Part shown: in pieces, positions 1-6,266 of the stretch
Layout of the letters: every line of letters starts with the position of its first letter
How positions within the stretch are numbered: position 1 is the first letter of the stretch
Assembly (NCBI GenBank): GCA_023653245.1
Contig: JAMNXK010000136.1
Span: forward strand, 1 to 6,266
Direction of reading: 5' to 3'
Source: Tagaea sp.
GTDB lineage: Bacteria; Pseudomonadota; Alphaproteobacteria; CACIAM-22H2
DNA: 6,266 bases
The notes under the pieces: model-generated
Databases searched by the model: none
What the model saw: the letters and a program-made list of their open reading frames with translations, nothing else
What the model was told of the DNA's origin: nothing
Made by a program: the position numbers and the translations under genes

Positions 1-2
1 CC

Positions 3-839
3 TGGCTGCTGCGCGGCACGCTCGCGGGCATCATGCTGCTGCTGGCCCAATTGCTCAGCGAGTGGGCGTGGACGCGCGAGGCCTCGCTCGCCGCCTTGTG
101 GCACGGCCCGGGAACCAATTTCTGGGCGCTGTTCAATCGGCCCGTCGCGATCCTGGCGTTGATCCTGCCGCTCGCCTGCCTGGCCGCGTTGCGGCGATAC
201 GGGCCGATCGCGGCCCTGGCGCTCGCCGCGATGGCCGCGTTCCTGATCTTCAACTTCAACAGCCGCGGCGCGGAGCTCGCATTGGCCGCCGGCGTCGCGG
301 GTGCCGTCTTGCTCGCCGCCTTCGCCGGCGGGCGCAAGCTTCTGGCGTTGGGGCTGGCGGCATTCGTGCTTGCGGCACCCTTGATCGGCGCGCTGCCGGT
401 TTTCGATCGCCTTGCCGAAACCCGCACGGGCGGCTCGTCGGTCTTCCATCGCGCGGCGATCTGGAGCTTCGCTTCCGACCGCATCGCCGAGAAGCCCGCG
501 CTCGGCTGGGGTCTGCACGCCTCGCGCGCCATGCCCGGCGCGCAAGAGCAATTCGCCCCCGGGGCCGAGCGCATGCCGCTCCACCCGCATAACTTCGCCC
601 TCCAGCTTTGGCTGGAGCTCGGGCTGATCGGCGCGCTGGCGGGTGCCGCGTGCCTGATGTTCCTGGCGCGCGCGATCGCCGGCGGCCGCGCGACGCGCGC
701 CGCCCTCGCGGGCGCGCTGTGCGCGAGTGTCGCGATCGGCGGCGTCGGCTACGGGCTGTGGCAAGGCTGGTGGATGGCCGCTTTGTGGCTCTTGCTCGCG
801 TTGGCCGTCGCCCTGGCGAAGGACCGCCGCGAATGCTAG
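3..839 (+). CDS. O-antigen ligase-like (Wzy_C superfamily) membrane protein, C-terminal part
   Basis: The reading frame is open from the left edge (first whole codon at 3), so the N-terminus lies outside the window and the ATG at 33 is probably internal. The visible 278 residues hold about seven hydrophobic segments (roughly 48-63, 68-84, 89-107, 112-131, 206-223, 233-251 and 256-272) and one large polar loop (about 133-205). The loop has the Wzy_C layout: an Arg in FHRAAIW (R150), a P-x-LGWG stretch (165-170), then HPHN (194-197) followed by LELGLIGAL. An NSRG motif (86-89) sits before it. Known members include WaaL, which joins O-antigen to lipid A-core on the periplasmic face of the inner membrane, and Wzy-type polymerases; the sequence alone does not separate them. 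It ends 26 bases before purH on the same strand, so cotranscription is likely. Family assignment is fairly sure; the exact substrate is unknown. Confidence 0.8.
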   Translation, partial: WLLRGTLAGIMLLLAQLLSEWAWTREASLAALWHGPGTNFWALFNRPVAILALILPLACLAALRRYGPIAALALAAMAAFLIFNFNSRGAELALAAGVAGAVLLAAFAGGRKLLALGLAAFVLAAPLIGALPVFDRLAETRTGGSSVFHRAAIWSFASDRIAEKPALGWGLHASRAMPGAQEQFAPGAERMPLHPHNFALQLWLELGLIGALAGAACLMFLARAIAGGRATRAALAGALCASVAIGGVGYGLWQGWWMAALWLLLALAVALAKDRREC

Positions 840-849
840 AGCCGTCGGC

Positions 850-856
850 GGAGGAG
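850..856 (+). promoter_or_regulatory. Ribosome binding site of purH
   Basis: GGAGGAG lies nine bases before the ATG at 866 and is a near-ideal Shine-Dalgarno match. It decides the purH start. An in-frame ATG at 833 overlaps the upstream stop (ATGCTAG) but has no such signal, and it would add 11 residues not expected before the usual PurH N-terminus. Confidence 0.8.
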
Positions 857-865
857 ACCCCGCCG

Positions 866-2443
866 ATGAGCATCGTCAAAATCCGCCGCGCCGTTCTTTC
901 CGTATCCGACAAGACGGGCCTGATCGAGTTCGCGGCCGCGCTCGCGCGTCATGGCGTCGAACTGCTCTCGACCGGCGGCACGGCCAAAGCCTTGGCCGAT
1001 TCGGGGCTCGCGGTCGTCGACGTGGGCACGCATACGGGTTTCCCCGAGATGATGGATGGGCGGGTCAAGACCCTGCACCCGACCATCCATGGCGGCATCC
1101 TGGCGCGCCGCGGGCAGGCCGAGCACGTGGCGGCGATGGACGCGCACAAGATCGCGCCCATCGATCTGGTCGTGGTGAACCTCTACCCGTTCGAAGCGAC
1201 GGTCGAAAAGGGCGCGGCCTACGACGATTGCGTGGAGAACATCGATATCGGCGGGCCGGCGATGATCCGCTCGGCGGCGAAGAACCACGAATCGGTCGTC
1301 GTGGTGGTCGACGCGGCGCAATACGCCGAATTGATCGCGTCGTTGGAGTCGAACGGCGGCGCCACCGACCTTGCGCTGCGCAAGCGTTTCGCCGCTGCGG
1401 CTTACGCGCGCACCGCCGCCTACGATTCCGCGATCTCGAGCTGGTTCGCCGGCCAATTGGGCGAGGCGTTTCCGACGCGGCTGAGCCTGGCGGGCACGCG
1501 GCGGCAGGAATTGCGCTACGGCGAGAATCCGCATCAAGCGGCGGCGTTCTACGCCGACGGCTCGAACCGGAAGGGGATCGCGACCGCGCGCCAGATCCAG
1601 GGCAAGGAGCTCTCCTACAACAATCTCAACGACACCGACGCGGCCTTCGAAGCGGTGGCCGAGTTCGACGCGCCCGCTTGCGTCATCGTCAAACACGCCA
1701 ACCCGTGCGGCGTGGCGCTGGGCACGGGCGGGCACGACGCGTATCTGAAGGCGCTGGCCTGCGATCCCGTCTCGGCCTATGGCGGGATCGTGGCGTTCAA
1801 CCGCGCGCTCTCGGCCGAAGCGGCCGCCGAGATCGCCAAGATTTTCGTCGAGGTGATCGTCGCCCCCGACGCCGAGCCCCAGGCGCTCGCGATTCTCGCG
1901 GCGAAGAAGAATCTCCGCCTGCTGCTGACCGGCGGCGTGCCCGATCCGGCCGCACCCGGCCGCGCGATCAAGACGCTGTCGGGCGGGTTCCTGGCCCAGA
2001 ATCGCGATGCGGGCCGCGTGACGCGCGCCGATCTCAAGATCGTGAGCCAGCGCGCACCCACACCTGCGGAGTTGGACGATCTGCTCTTCGCCTTCCGGGT
2101 CGCCAAGCACGTGAAGTCGAACGCGATCGTCTACGCCAAAGGCGGGGCCACCGTCGGCATCGGGGCGGGCCAGATGAGCCGGGTGGATTCCTCGCGCATC
2201 GCCGCGTGGAAAGCCGCCGAAGCGGCCAAGAACGCGGGCGAAGCGCAAAGCCGTGCCGCCGGCTCGGTGGTGGCGTCGGACGCGTTCTTCCCCTTCGCCG
2301 ACGGCTTGCTGGCGGCGGCCGAAGCGGGGGCGACCGCCGTGATCCAGCCCGGGGGCTCGATGCGCGACGCCGAAGTGATCGCCGCCGCCGACGCGAAGGG
2401 CCTCGCGATGGTGTTCACCGGGATGCGCCATTTCCGCCATTGA
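866..2443 (+). CDS. purH: Bifunctional AICAR formyltransferase / IMP cyclohydrolase PurH
   Basis: This cytoplasmic enzyme catalyses the last two steps of de novo purine synthesis: formylation of AICAR with 10-formyl-tetrahydrofolate, then ring closure to IMP. The 525-residue product has the normal family length. The N-terminal MGS-like cyclohydrolase domain (about 1-150) shows SVSDKTG, STGGT, the K-T-L-H-P-x-I-H-G-G motif (68-77), NLYPF and [17 protein letters not shown]. The formyltransferase domain follows with RYGENPHQ (from 217), the substrate-binding [14 protein letters not shown], and the catalytic Lys-His pair in KHANPCG (K276-H277). It continues with [14 protein letters not shown], the K-S-N-A-I-V and [12 protein letters not shown] motifs, [10 protein letters not shown], and the family-typical end GMRHFRH. 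No key motif is missing. The start at 866 is set by the GGAGGAG site. It lies 26 bases after the ligase-like gene, possibly in one transcript. No PurR-like operator or riboswitch is visible. Confidence 0.97.
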   Translation: MSIVKIRRAVLSVSDKTGLIEFAAALARHGVELLSTGGTAKALADSGLAVVDVGTHTGFPEMMDGRVKTLHPTIHGGILARRGQAEHVAAMDAHKIAPIDLVVVNLYPFEATVEKGAAYDDCVENIDIGGPAMIRSAAKNHESVVVVVDAAQYAELIASLESNGGATDLALRKRFAAAAYARTAAYDSAISSWFAGQLGEAFPTRLSLAGTRRQELRYGENPHQAAAFYADGSNRKGIATARQIQGKELSYNNLNDTDAAFEAVAEFDAPACVIVKHANPCGVALGTGGHDAYLKALACDPVSAYGGIVAFNRALSAEAAAEIAKIFVEVIVAPDAEPQALAILAAKKNLRLLLTGGVPDPAAPGRAIKTLSGGFLAQNRDAGRVTRADLKIVSQRAPTPAELDDLLFAFRVAKHVKSNAIVYAKGGATVGIGAGQMSRVDSSRIAAWKAAEAAKNAGEAQSRAAGSVVASDAFFPFADGLLAAAEAGATAVIQPGGSMRDAEVIAAADAKGLAMVFTGMRHFRH

Positions 2444-2447
2444 GGCG

Positions 2448-2461
2448 GTCCCTTGCGGGAC
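2448..2461 (+). terminator. Weak hairpin just after purH
   Basis: Five bases after the purH stop, GTCCC and GGGAC can pair around a TTGC loop. The stem is only five base pairs and no T-tract follows, so this is at best a weak or factor-dependent terminator. The rest of the gap to 2555 shows a 10-base palindrome (2480-2489, GCACGCGTGC) and no convincing promoter boxes. Confidence 0.25.
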
Positions 2462-2555
2462 GGGTGGCCGACGGCGACTGCACGCGTGCGCGTCCGCGCG
2501 AATCGGTTTAAGCGTCTTTCGACAATGTTCGTCTCCTCGCGATCGTTTTGAAGCC

Positions 2556-3368
2556 ATGGAATTCCCCGCCGCCGAGTCCGAAAGGATCGCTTTGGAAATC
2601 CGCCGGACCGGCTCGGCCGTCGTCCGGGGCGCCTGGCGTCCGGAGGCCTTGATGCCGTTCCGGGCGGCGATCGAGAACTACGTCCAAGCGCGGCACGCGC
2701 GCGCGCGGACGCCGGACGCGCGCCCGCTGGATCGCATGCTCGACACCCACGGCGCCGGCACCGCGCAGATGATGGCCAACGACGGGCACTGGACGGCCGA
2801 CGACTTCAAGACCCTGTTCGCGGGCAGCGCCTATGCCCGGATCTGCGAAGATTTTTTCGGCGGCGGCGAGCTGCGCATGTCCATGGACCGCAACGGCTTT
2901 CGTATTCACGATCCGGCGGTATCGGATAAATCCTTCATACCCTACCATCAGGACAGCTACACCCAGGATCGCCGGGTGAAGTCGGTGTTGAATTGCTGGA
3001 CGCCGCTCGATCCCGCGGGCGTCGACGCGCCGGGTCTCGAAGTCGTCCGCGATCCGTGCCGGGCGAACTTTCCCCGCAAGGCGTGGGGCCTCGCCAGCGC
3101 CAACGCCGCGTATGACGGGATCACGATCGAGCGCGAGCGGATCGTCGCCGAATACGGCGAGGCTTTCGCCGCGCCCGCTTTGGCGGTCGGCGATTGCCTG
3201 ATTTTCTCCGAGCACGTCATCCATCGGACCTACGTTACGCCCGGCATGACCAAACCCCGGATCAACCTCGAGTTCCGCGTTTTCTCCGGCGGCGTTTGCG
3301 TGTCCGTTCCAGGCCTGCCGCCCATCGAAGCCGATACGCTTTCTCTGACCGCGGAGTCCCGTCCATGA
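2556..3368 (+). CDS. Phytanoyl-CoA dioxygenase (PhyH) family Fe(II)/2-oxoglutarate oxygenase
   Basis: The 270-residue product looks like a small-molecule hydroxylase of the PhyH family, whose members couple 2-oxoglutarate decarboxylation to substrate oxidation at an Fe(II) centre. The facial triad is visible: H131-Q-D133 in IPYHQDSY, and a distal His in EHVIHRTYV (H223 best, H220 possible). R235, in PRINLEFR, is positioned to bind the 2-oxoglutarate carboxylate. The core stretch [21 protein letters not shown] matches the family's strand pair after the HxD. All catalytic residues are present, so the protein is probably active. The substrate cannot be read: relatives act on acyl-CoAs, ectoine, sugars or natural products. 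The ATG at 2556 has no good Shine-Dalgarno (only GAAG two bases upstream). A TTG at 2592 with AAGGA five bases upstream is an alternative start that would remove 12 residues. The stop overlaps the methyltransferase start as ATGA, so the two are almost certainly translated together. Confidence 0.85.
   Translation: MEFPAAESERIALEIRRTGSAVVRGAWRPEALMPFRAAIENYVQARHARARTPDARPLDRMLDTHGAGTAQMMANDGHWTADDFKTLFAGSAYARICEDFFGGGELRMSMDRNGFRIHDPAVSDKSFIPYHQDSYTQDRRVKSVLNCWTPLDPAGVDAPGLEVVRDPCRANFPRKAWGLASANAAYDGITIERERIVAEYGEAFAAPALAVGDCLIFSEHVIHRTYVTPGMTKPRINLEFRVFSGGVCVSVPGLPPIEADTLSLTAESRP
3353..3356 (+). promoter_or_regulatory. Ribosome binding site of the methyltransferase gene
   Basis: GGAG lies inside the end of the oxygenase gene, eight bases before the ATG at 3365. 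It supports this start over the longer in-frame extension that begins within the oxygenase coding region, and it fits translational coupling at the ATGA junction. Confidence 0.6.
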
Positions 3369-4087
3369 GCGATCCCAACGACACACTCGTGCAAAAGATC
3401 GCGCTCGCGGTAATGCAGACGCAATGGCAGAACGACCGCGATCTCGCCCATCAGATGTACGCCCTCGCCGTCCGCGAAAGCGCCGCCTACGCGAACGCCA
3501 AGATGCCGACCGCGACGGCTGTGCGCCCGTCGAAATATCCGGGGCCGGGGCGGCTGGAGATGCTCGAACGCGCCTTGGCGATGGTCACCGTGAAGGACGG
3601 TATCTACGCCGAATTCGGAGTCTACAAGGGCGAGACGCTCGCGTTCATGGCGGACCGCATCGACGCGGTCGCCTACGGGTTCGATTCGTTCCGGGGGCTC
3701 TCGGAAGATTGGTTCGTCGACGTCAAGAAAGGGCACTTCGATCTCGGCGGAAGGCCGCCGGCGATCCGCGCGGCGCAAGAAAACATTCGATTGGTCAACG
3801 GCTACTTCGCCGACACCATTCCGGAGTTCAAGCGAGCGGTTCCCGGGTCGTTCGCCTTCATCCACGTCGATTGCGACCTTTACGAGAGCACCAAGGCGAT
3901 CTTCGACGGTCTGGGCGACCGAATCGTGCCCGGCACCGTGATCGTATTCGACGAGTATCTGAACTACCCGGGTTGGCAGAACCACGAGTTCAAGGCGTTC
4001 CAGGAATTCTGCGCGGCGGGCGGGCGGCGCTACGAATACAAGTCGTTCTGTCCGCTTTGGTTCTCGGTCGCGCTGGTCATGTCGTGA
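3365..4087 (+). CDS. TylF/MycF-like class I SAM-dependent methyltransferase
   Basis: The 240-residue product belongs to the class I SAM methyltransferases of the TylF/MycF (macrocin O-methyltransferase) type. YAEFGVYKGET (81-91) is the glycine-rich SAM motif I. YGFDSFRGLSEDW (104-116) is the characteristic second strand, with D107 placed to contact the SAM ribose. IHVDCDLYEST (166-176) and IVFDEY (193-198) carry the acidic residues that bind a divalent metal in MycF-type enzymes (here probably D169, D196 and E197). The aromatic stretch NYPGWQNHEFKAFQEF (200-215) follows as in that family. Known members O-methylate sugar hydroxyls of macrolides, but many distant relatives sit in surface-glycan or uncharacterised loci, so the acceptor is unknown. 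The start at 3365 is chosen for its GGAG and the ATGA overlap with the oxygenase gene, suggesting that both enzymes modify the same molecule. Confidence 0.85.
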   Translation: MSDPNDTLVQKIALAVMQTQWQNDRDLAHQMYALAVRESAAYANAKMPTATAVRPSKYPGPGRLEMLERALAMVTVKDGIYAEFGVYKGETLAFMADRIDAVAYGFDSFRGLSEDWFVDVKKGHFDLGGRPPAIRAAQENIRLVNGYFADTIPEFKRAVPGSFAFIHVDCDLYESTKAIFDGLGDRIVPGTVIVFDEYLNYPGWQNHEFKAFQEFCAAGGRRYEYKSFCPLWFSVALVMS

Positions 4088-4182
4088 GCCTGCGCCCGTC
4101 GTTTCGGGCCCGGGAACCAACGAGCATGGGCCGCATAGACTCCGGACGGGCACGAATCGACGACGCGGCCAGTCCAAGCGAT

Positions 4183-4213
4183 GCGCGGGGGCCGGCGCCA
4201 CCCGCCCCCGCGC
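4183..4213 (+). terminator. Perfect 10-bp GC hairpin between the two operons
   Basis: The arms GCGCGGGGGC (4183-4192) and GCCCCCGCGC (4204-4213) are exact reverse complements around an 11-base loop. The structure sits about 95 bases after the methyltransferase stop and about 75 bases before the thioredoxin start. No T-run follows on either strand, so a classical intrinsic terminator is not shown. It could be a transcript-stabilising or attenuating stem, or a terminator of the T-poor kind. The surrounding gap (4088-4286) has no coding sequence I can support and no clear promoter boxes. A smaller 5-bp hairpin lies at 4094-4109. Confidence 0.4.
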
Positions 4214-4276
4214 GCGGGCGGGCGGCGGCGTAACCTCCGTGCCGGGTGCCGCGAAATGGGGGCGCCTCTCGAACCC

Positions 4277-4280
4277 GGAG
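4277..4280 (+). promoter_or_regulatory. Ribosome binding site of the thioredoxin gene
   Basis: GGAG lies six bases before the ATG at 4287. It favours this start over an in-frame GTG at 4239, which would put 16 extra residues in front of an otherwise well-formed signal peptide. Confidence 0.65.
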
Positions 4281-4286
4281 CCCCCC

Positions 4287-4676
4287 ATGCATCGCCGCCA
4301 CGCCCTCGCCCTTTTCGCCGCTCTGCCGCTGGTCGCGGCCCTTCCCGCCGCCGCCGCCGAGCGCCGGGCCTTCTCCGACGCGGCCTTCGACGCCGCCCAA
4401 GCCGCGGGCAAGCCCATCCTGGTCGAAGTGACCGCCCCCTGGTGCCCGACCTGCCGGGTCCAAAAGCCGCATATCGACGCCGCCGCCGCCGATCCGCGCA
4501 TGCGCGACGCGGTGTTTTTCACCGTCGATTTCGACAGCCAGAAAGACGCGCTGCGCCGCTTGAACGTGCGCAGCCAATCGACCTTGATCGCGATGCGCGG
4601 GCGCGAGGAGCGCGGCCGGGCGACCGGGATCACCGACGGCGCCGCCATACGCGATTTGCTGTTCCGCGCGCTGTAA
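4287..4676 (+). CDS. Exported thioredoxin-like protein with CPTC active site
   Basis: The 129-residue product begins with a basic n-region (MHRRH), a hydrophobic core and an Ala-rich c-region. Signal peptidase would probably cut near residue 24, leaving a periplasmic protein of about 105 residues. The thioredoxin fold shows as KPILVEVTAPWCPTC (42-56), with the redox pair C53 and C56, then a second strand FFTVDFDSQ and a loop NVRSQSTLIAMRG. At this loop ordinary thioredoxins have a cis-proline before the Thr; here a Ser occupies the position. The gene lies six bases before a CcdA-like gene, so this protein is probably the periplasmic acceptor of electrons delivered by CcdA, like the C-terminal domain of DsbD. 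Its clients could be apocytochrome c, a disulfide isomerase or other oxidised periplasmic thiols; none is encoded nearby. No Shine-Dalgarno ambiguity remains once the GGAG at 4277 is accepted. Confidence 0.88.
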   Translation: MHRRHALALFAALPLVAALPAAAAERRAFSDAAFDAAQAAGKPILVEVTAPWCPTCRVQKPHIDAAAADPRMRDAVFFTVDFDSQKDALRRLNVRSQSTLIAMRGREERGRATGITDGAAIRDLLFRAL

Positions 4677-4682
4677 CGTCGC

Positions 4683-5399
4683 GTGACCGCGCTGTTTCTC
4701 GCGGGGCTGGCGGGGATGCTCGCCAGCCTCTCGCCGTGCGTCTTGCCGATTTTGCCGATCGTCCTGGCGGCGGCGGGCGCCGAGCATCGCTTCGGTCCGC
4801 TCGCGCTTGCCGGTGGATTGGCGGTCAGCTTCGCGGCTGCGGGCTTGGTCTTGGGCTTGGCGGGCTTCGCGCTCGGCCTCGACGCGGAATTCTTGCGCGT
4901 GGGGGCGGCGATCTTGATGCTCGCGGCGGGGATCCTGCTGCTCGCCTCGGGCTTGGCGGCACGCTTCTCGGCCGCCGCCGAGCACGCGTTGCGCCCGGTC
5001 TTGGACCTCGCCACGCGCATGACCGCGCGCGGGCTCGGCGGGCAGTTCGCGCTCGGCGCCGTGCTCGGCCTCGCCTGGGCGCCGTGCACGGGCCCGGCCC
5101 TGGGTGCCGCCGTGGCGCTGTCCGCCCAAGCCGAAACCGCGCCGCAAGCCGCGGCGATCATGCTCGCTTTCGCGCTCGGCGCGTCGCTGCCGTTGATCGC
5201 TTTGGGCTACGCCGCGCGCGGCTCGGTGCCGGCTCTCAAGCGCCGGCTCGCGGGTGCGAGCGGCGCCGTGGCGCCCGTGCTTGGCGGTGCCTTGGCGCTG
5301 TTCGGAATTCTGGTGCTGACCGGCCTGGACAAGCGCATCGAAGCCGTCGCGACGGCCGCCTTGCCCGAAGCGTGGGCGCAGCTTATCGTGCGGTTCTAG
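4683..5399 (+). CDS. ccdA: CcdA / DsbD-beta-like thiol:disulfide transmembrane electron carrier
   Basis: The 238-residue inner-membrane protein carries the two signature cysteines of the family: C19 in SLSPCVLPILP in the first helix and C135 in WAPCTGPALG in the fourth. These form the disulfide that relays electrons from cytoplasmic thioredoxin across the membrane. About six helices are predicted (roughly 3-28, 37-62, 68-90, 118-142, 152-176 and 195-217), the standard topology. There are no fused periplasmic domains, unlike full DsbD; the thioredoxin domain is supplied by the gene just upstream. The start is a GTG six bases after that gene's TAA with no clear Shine-Dalgarno, so translation probably depends on coupling. 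The stop TAG shares a CTAG with the stop of the convergent gene on the other strand. The role (cytochrome c maturation or general periplasmic thiol reduction) is not fixed by context. Confidence 0.9.
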   Translation: MTALFLAGLAGMLASLSPCVLPILPIVLAAAGAEHRFGPLALAGGLAVSFAAAGLVLGLAGFALGLDAEFLRVGAAILMLAAGILLLASGLAARFSAAAEHALRPVLDLATRMTARGLGGQFALGAVLGLAWAPCTGPALGAAVALSAQAETAPQAAAIMLAFALGASLPLIALGYAARGSVPALKRRLAGASGAVAPVLGGALALFGILVLTGLDKRIEAVATAALPEAWAQLIVRF

Positions 5400-5689
5400 G
5401 CGCGCAGAAGCGCCTCGGCGATGCGCGCCCATTCCGCGTCGAGCGCATCGGTCGCGACCGGCCGCTTGGCGCGGCGATACCAATAGCCCGCGTTGCCCAA
5501 ATCGCCTTCGACGCGATGCAGATAGGCGTGGACCCAATCGTGGTCCGGCTCGCCCTCGTCCATCTGGGCGAGTTTGTGCGCGGCGCTCCAGTCGCCTTTG
5601 CCCGCATGCCACAAAGCTTCGAGCGGCCGCGCCAACCCTTCGGGCGCCGCCGCCCCGGTCAGCGACGCGCGGAACTCGGCGAGGGTCAC
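5396..5689 (-). CDS. Small conserved-looking protein of unknown function
   Basis: I do not recognise a characterised family. The 97-residue product is soluble, with no signal peptide or membrane segment. It is rich in Trp, His and Tyr in the middle: ALWHAGKGDWSAAHKLAQ, then WVHAYLHRVEGDLGNAGYWYRRA. The spacing of small and aromatic residues suggests two or three paired helices resembling a TPR- or Sel1-like repeat. Similar GDWxAAH...WVHAYLHRxEGD...YWYRRA proteins are, as I recall, common hypotheticals in proteobacteria. The start is a GTG (5689-5687) one base after the TGA of the malic enzyme gene, so the two form a tight operon and translation is likely coupled. No ATG lies near the N-terminus. 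The stop overlaps the ccdA stop in CTAG. Coding status is supported by the operon spacing and biased codon use. Confidence 0.75.
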   Translation of the reverse strand: MTLAEFRASLTGAAAPEGLARPLEALWHAGKGDWSAAHKLAQMDEGEPDHDWVHAYLHRVEGDLGNAGYWYRRAKRPVATDALDAEWARIAEALLRA

Positions 5690-5690
5690 G

Positions 5691-6266
5691 TCACTTCGCG
5701 ATCGCCTGGAACGCGCCCAGCGCCGCCATGTTGACGATGTCGGACACCGACGCGCCGATCTGCACGATCTGGGCGGGCTGCGAGAGTCCCACCAAGATCG
5801 GCCCGAGCACCGTGCCGCCGGCCATCATCTGCACGAGTTTGGAGGCGATGTTGGCCGAATGCAGGCCGGGCATGACCAGCACGTTGGCCGGTCCGGTCAG
5901 GCGGCAGAACGGGTATAGATTCTTCATCAGCGCGTAGTCGAGCGCCACGTCCGGCGACATGTCGCCGTCGAATTCGAAGTCGATGCCGCGCCCGCCGTCG
6001 TTCATGCGCTCCAATTCCTGCACCGCTTCGCGCACCTGGGCCGCCTTCTCGCGGTGCGGATTGCCGAAATTGGTGAAGGAGGTCAGCGCCACGCGCGGTT
6101 CGTGCCCGAGCTTGCGTGCGGCGGCCGCGGCGGCGATGGCGATCTCGGCCATGTCGCGCGCGTTGGGCAGCTCGGTGACCGTGGCGTCGGCGACGAAGAC
6201 CGTGCGCTCCTTGGTCATCATCACCGAAAGGCCGATGAAGCGCTTGCCTTTCTCGACGTCGATCAC
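5691..6266 (-). CDS. maeB: NADP-dependent malic enzyme, C-terminal phosphotransacetylase-like domain (partial)
   Basis: The frame is open to the right edge, so about the last 191 residues of a protein usually near 750-770 are seen; the GTG at the edge is a Val codon, not a start. MaeB-type malic enzymes convert malate to pyruvate and CO2 with NADP reduction, linking the TCA cycle to acetyl-CoA and NADPH supply. Visible motifs belong to the fused C-terminal PTA-like domain: RTVFVADATVTELP, PRVALTSFTNFGNP, DFEFDGDMSPDVALD, YPFCRLTGPANVLVMPGLHSANI, GPILVGL and GASVSDIVNMAAL. In characterised homologues this domain does not itself catalyse acetyl transfer but mediates oligomerisation and acetyl-CoA regulation. 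A free phosphotransacetylase (Pta) is the alternative, but the NFGNP and RLTGPANVLVMPGLHSANI stretches are the malic-enzyme version. The N-terminal malic domains are outside the window. The TGA is followed one base later by the start of the small downstream gene. Confidence 0.88.
   Translation of the reverse strand: MIDVEKGKRFIGLSVMMTKERTVFVADATVTELPNARDMAEIAIAAAAAARKLGHEPRVALTSFTNFGNPHREKAAQVREAVQELERMNDGGRGIDFEFDGDMSPDVALDYALMKNLYPFCRLTGPANVLVMPGLHSANIASKLVQMMAGGTVLGPILVGLSQPAQIVQIGASVSDIVNMAALGAFQAIAK

Noticed and set aside
105..118. 14-base exact repeat GGCCCGGGAACCAA, also at 4107-4120
   Set aside because: One copy is in coding sequence and the other in a gap, with no matching flanks. 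In GC-rich DNA of this length one such chance match is not surprising.
2480..2489. Palindrome GCACGCGTGC upstream of the oxygenase gene as an operator
   Set aside because: A single short palindrome in GC-rich DNA with no promoter around it; too weak to call a regulator site.
836..2557. 573-codon open frame on the - strand opposite purH
   Set aside because: purH is unmistakable on the + strand. The antisense frame is low-complexity Arg/Gly/His-rich, as expected from GC-rich codon bias, with no recognisable domain.
4113..4135. GGAAC element as a possible EcfG-type stress sigma factor -35
   Set aside because: No CGTT-like -10 lies 16-18 bases downstream, so the promoter pattern is incomplete.
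4239..4286. Upstream GTG start extending the thioredoxin by 16 residues
   Set aside because: The ATG at 4287 has a GGAG at the right distance and begins a normal signal peptide; the extension would bury it.
3230..5161. 643-codon open frame on the - strand
   Set aside because: It runs antisense across four + strand genes and the gap between operons; composition is typical of a shadow frame.
4077..5612. 511-codon open frame on the - strand across the thioredoxin-ccdA region
   Set aside because: Arg/Ala/Gly-rich shadow of two well-recognised + strand genes; no motif and no ribosome binding site supports it.
4181..5734. 517-codon + strand frame overlapping thioredoxin, ccdA and the small gene
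   Set aside because: Arg-rich out-of-frame translation that crosses three supported genes and both strands' coding regions.

Overview
The window is very GC-rich, gene-dense bacterial DNA with strong third-position G/C bias. This produces many long shadow frames on the opposite strand. The protein set (a bifunctional PurH, an NADP-malic enzyme with a fused phosphotransacetylase-like domain, a periplasmic thioredoxin beside CcdA, and a Wzy_C-type ligase) fits a free-living alphaproteobacterium, most likely of the Rhodospirillales type. That placement is inferred from protein flavour and base composition, not from a marker gene.

Layout on the + strand: the window opens inside an O-antigen ligase-like membrane protein (to 839). 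After 26 bases and a strong ribosome binding site comes a complete purH (866-2443). A 112-base gap precedes a two-gene unit: a phytanoyl-CoA dioxygenase-family Fe(II)/2-oxoglutarate oxygenase (2556-3368) and a TylF/MycF-like SAM methyltransferase (3365-4087), joined by an ATGA stop/start overlap. A 199-base non-coding gap (4088-4286) carries a perfect 10-bp GC hairpin. Then comes a second two-gene unit: an exported CPTC thioredoxin (4287-4676) and a CcdA/DsbD-beta-like membrane electron carrier (4683-5399).

On the - strand, entering from the right edge, lie the C-terminal phosphotransacetylase-like domain of a malic enzyme (5691-6266, partial) and, one base later, a small conserved-looking protein of unknown function (5396-5689). 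The latter converges on ccdA, and the two stop codons share one CTAG.

Functionally the window mixes housekeeping (purine synthesis, carbon metabolism), envelope work (glycan ligation, periplasmic thiol reduction) and one accessory oxygenase/methyltransferase pair of unknown substrate. CcdA probably passes electrons from cytoplasmic thioredoxin to the exported CPTC protein, making a compact split version of DsbD. I see no CRISPR array, transposon, tRNA, rRNA or phage gene. The least explained elements are the oxygenase/methyltransferase pair, the 97-residue protein, and the thioredoxin that lacks the usual cis-proline.
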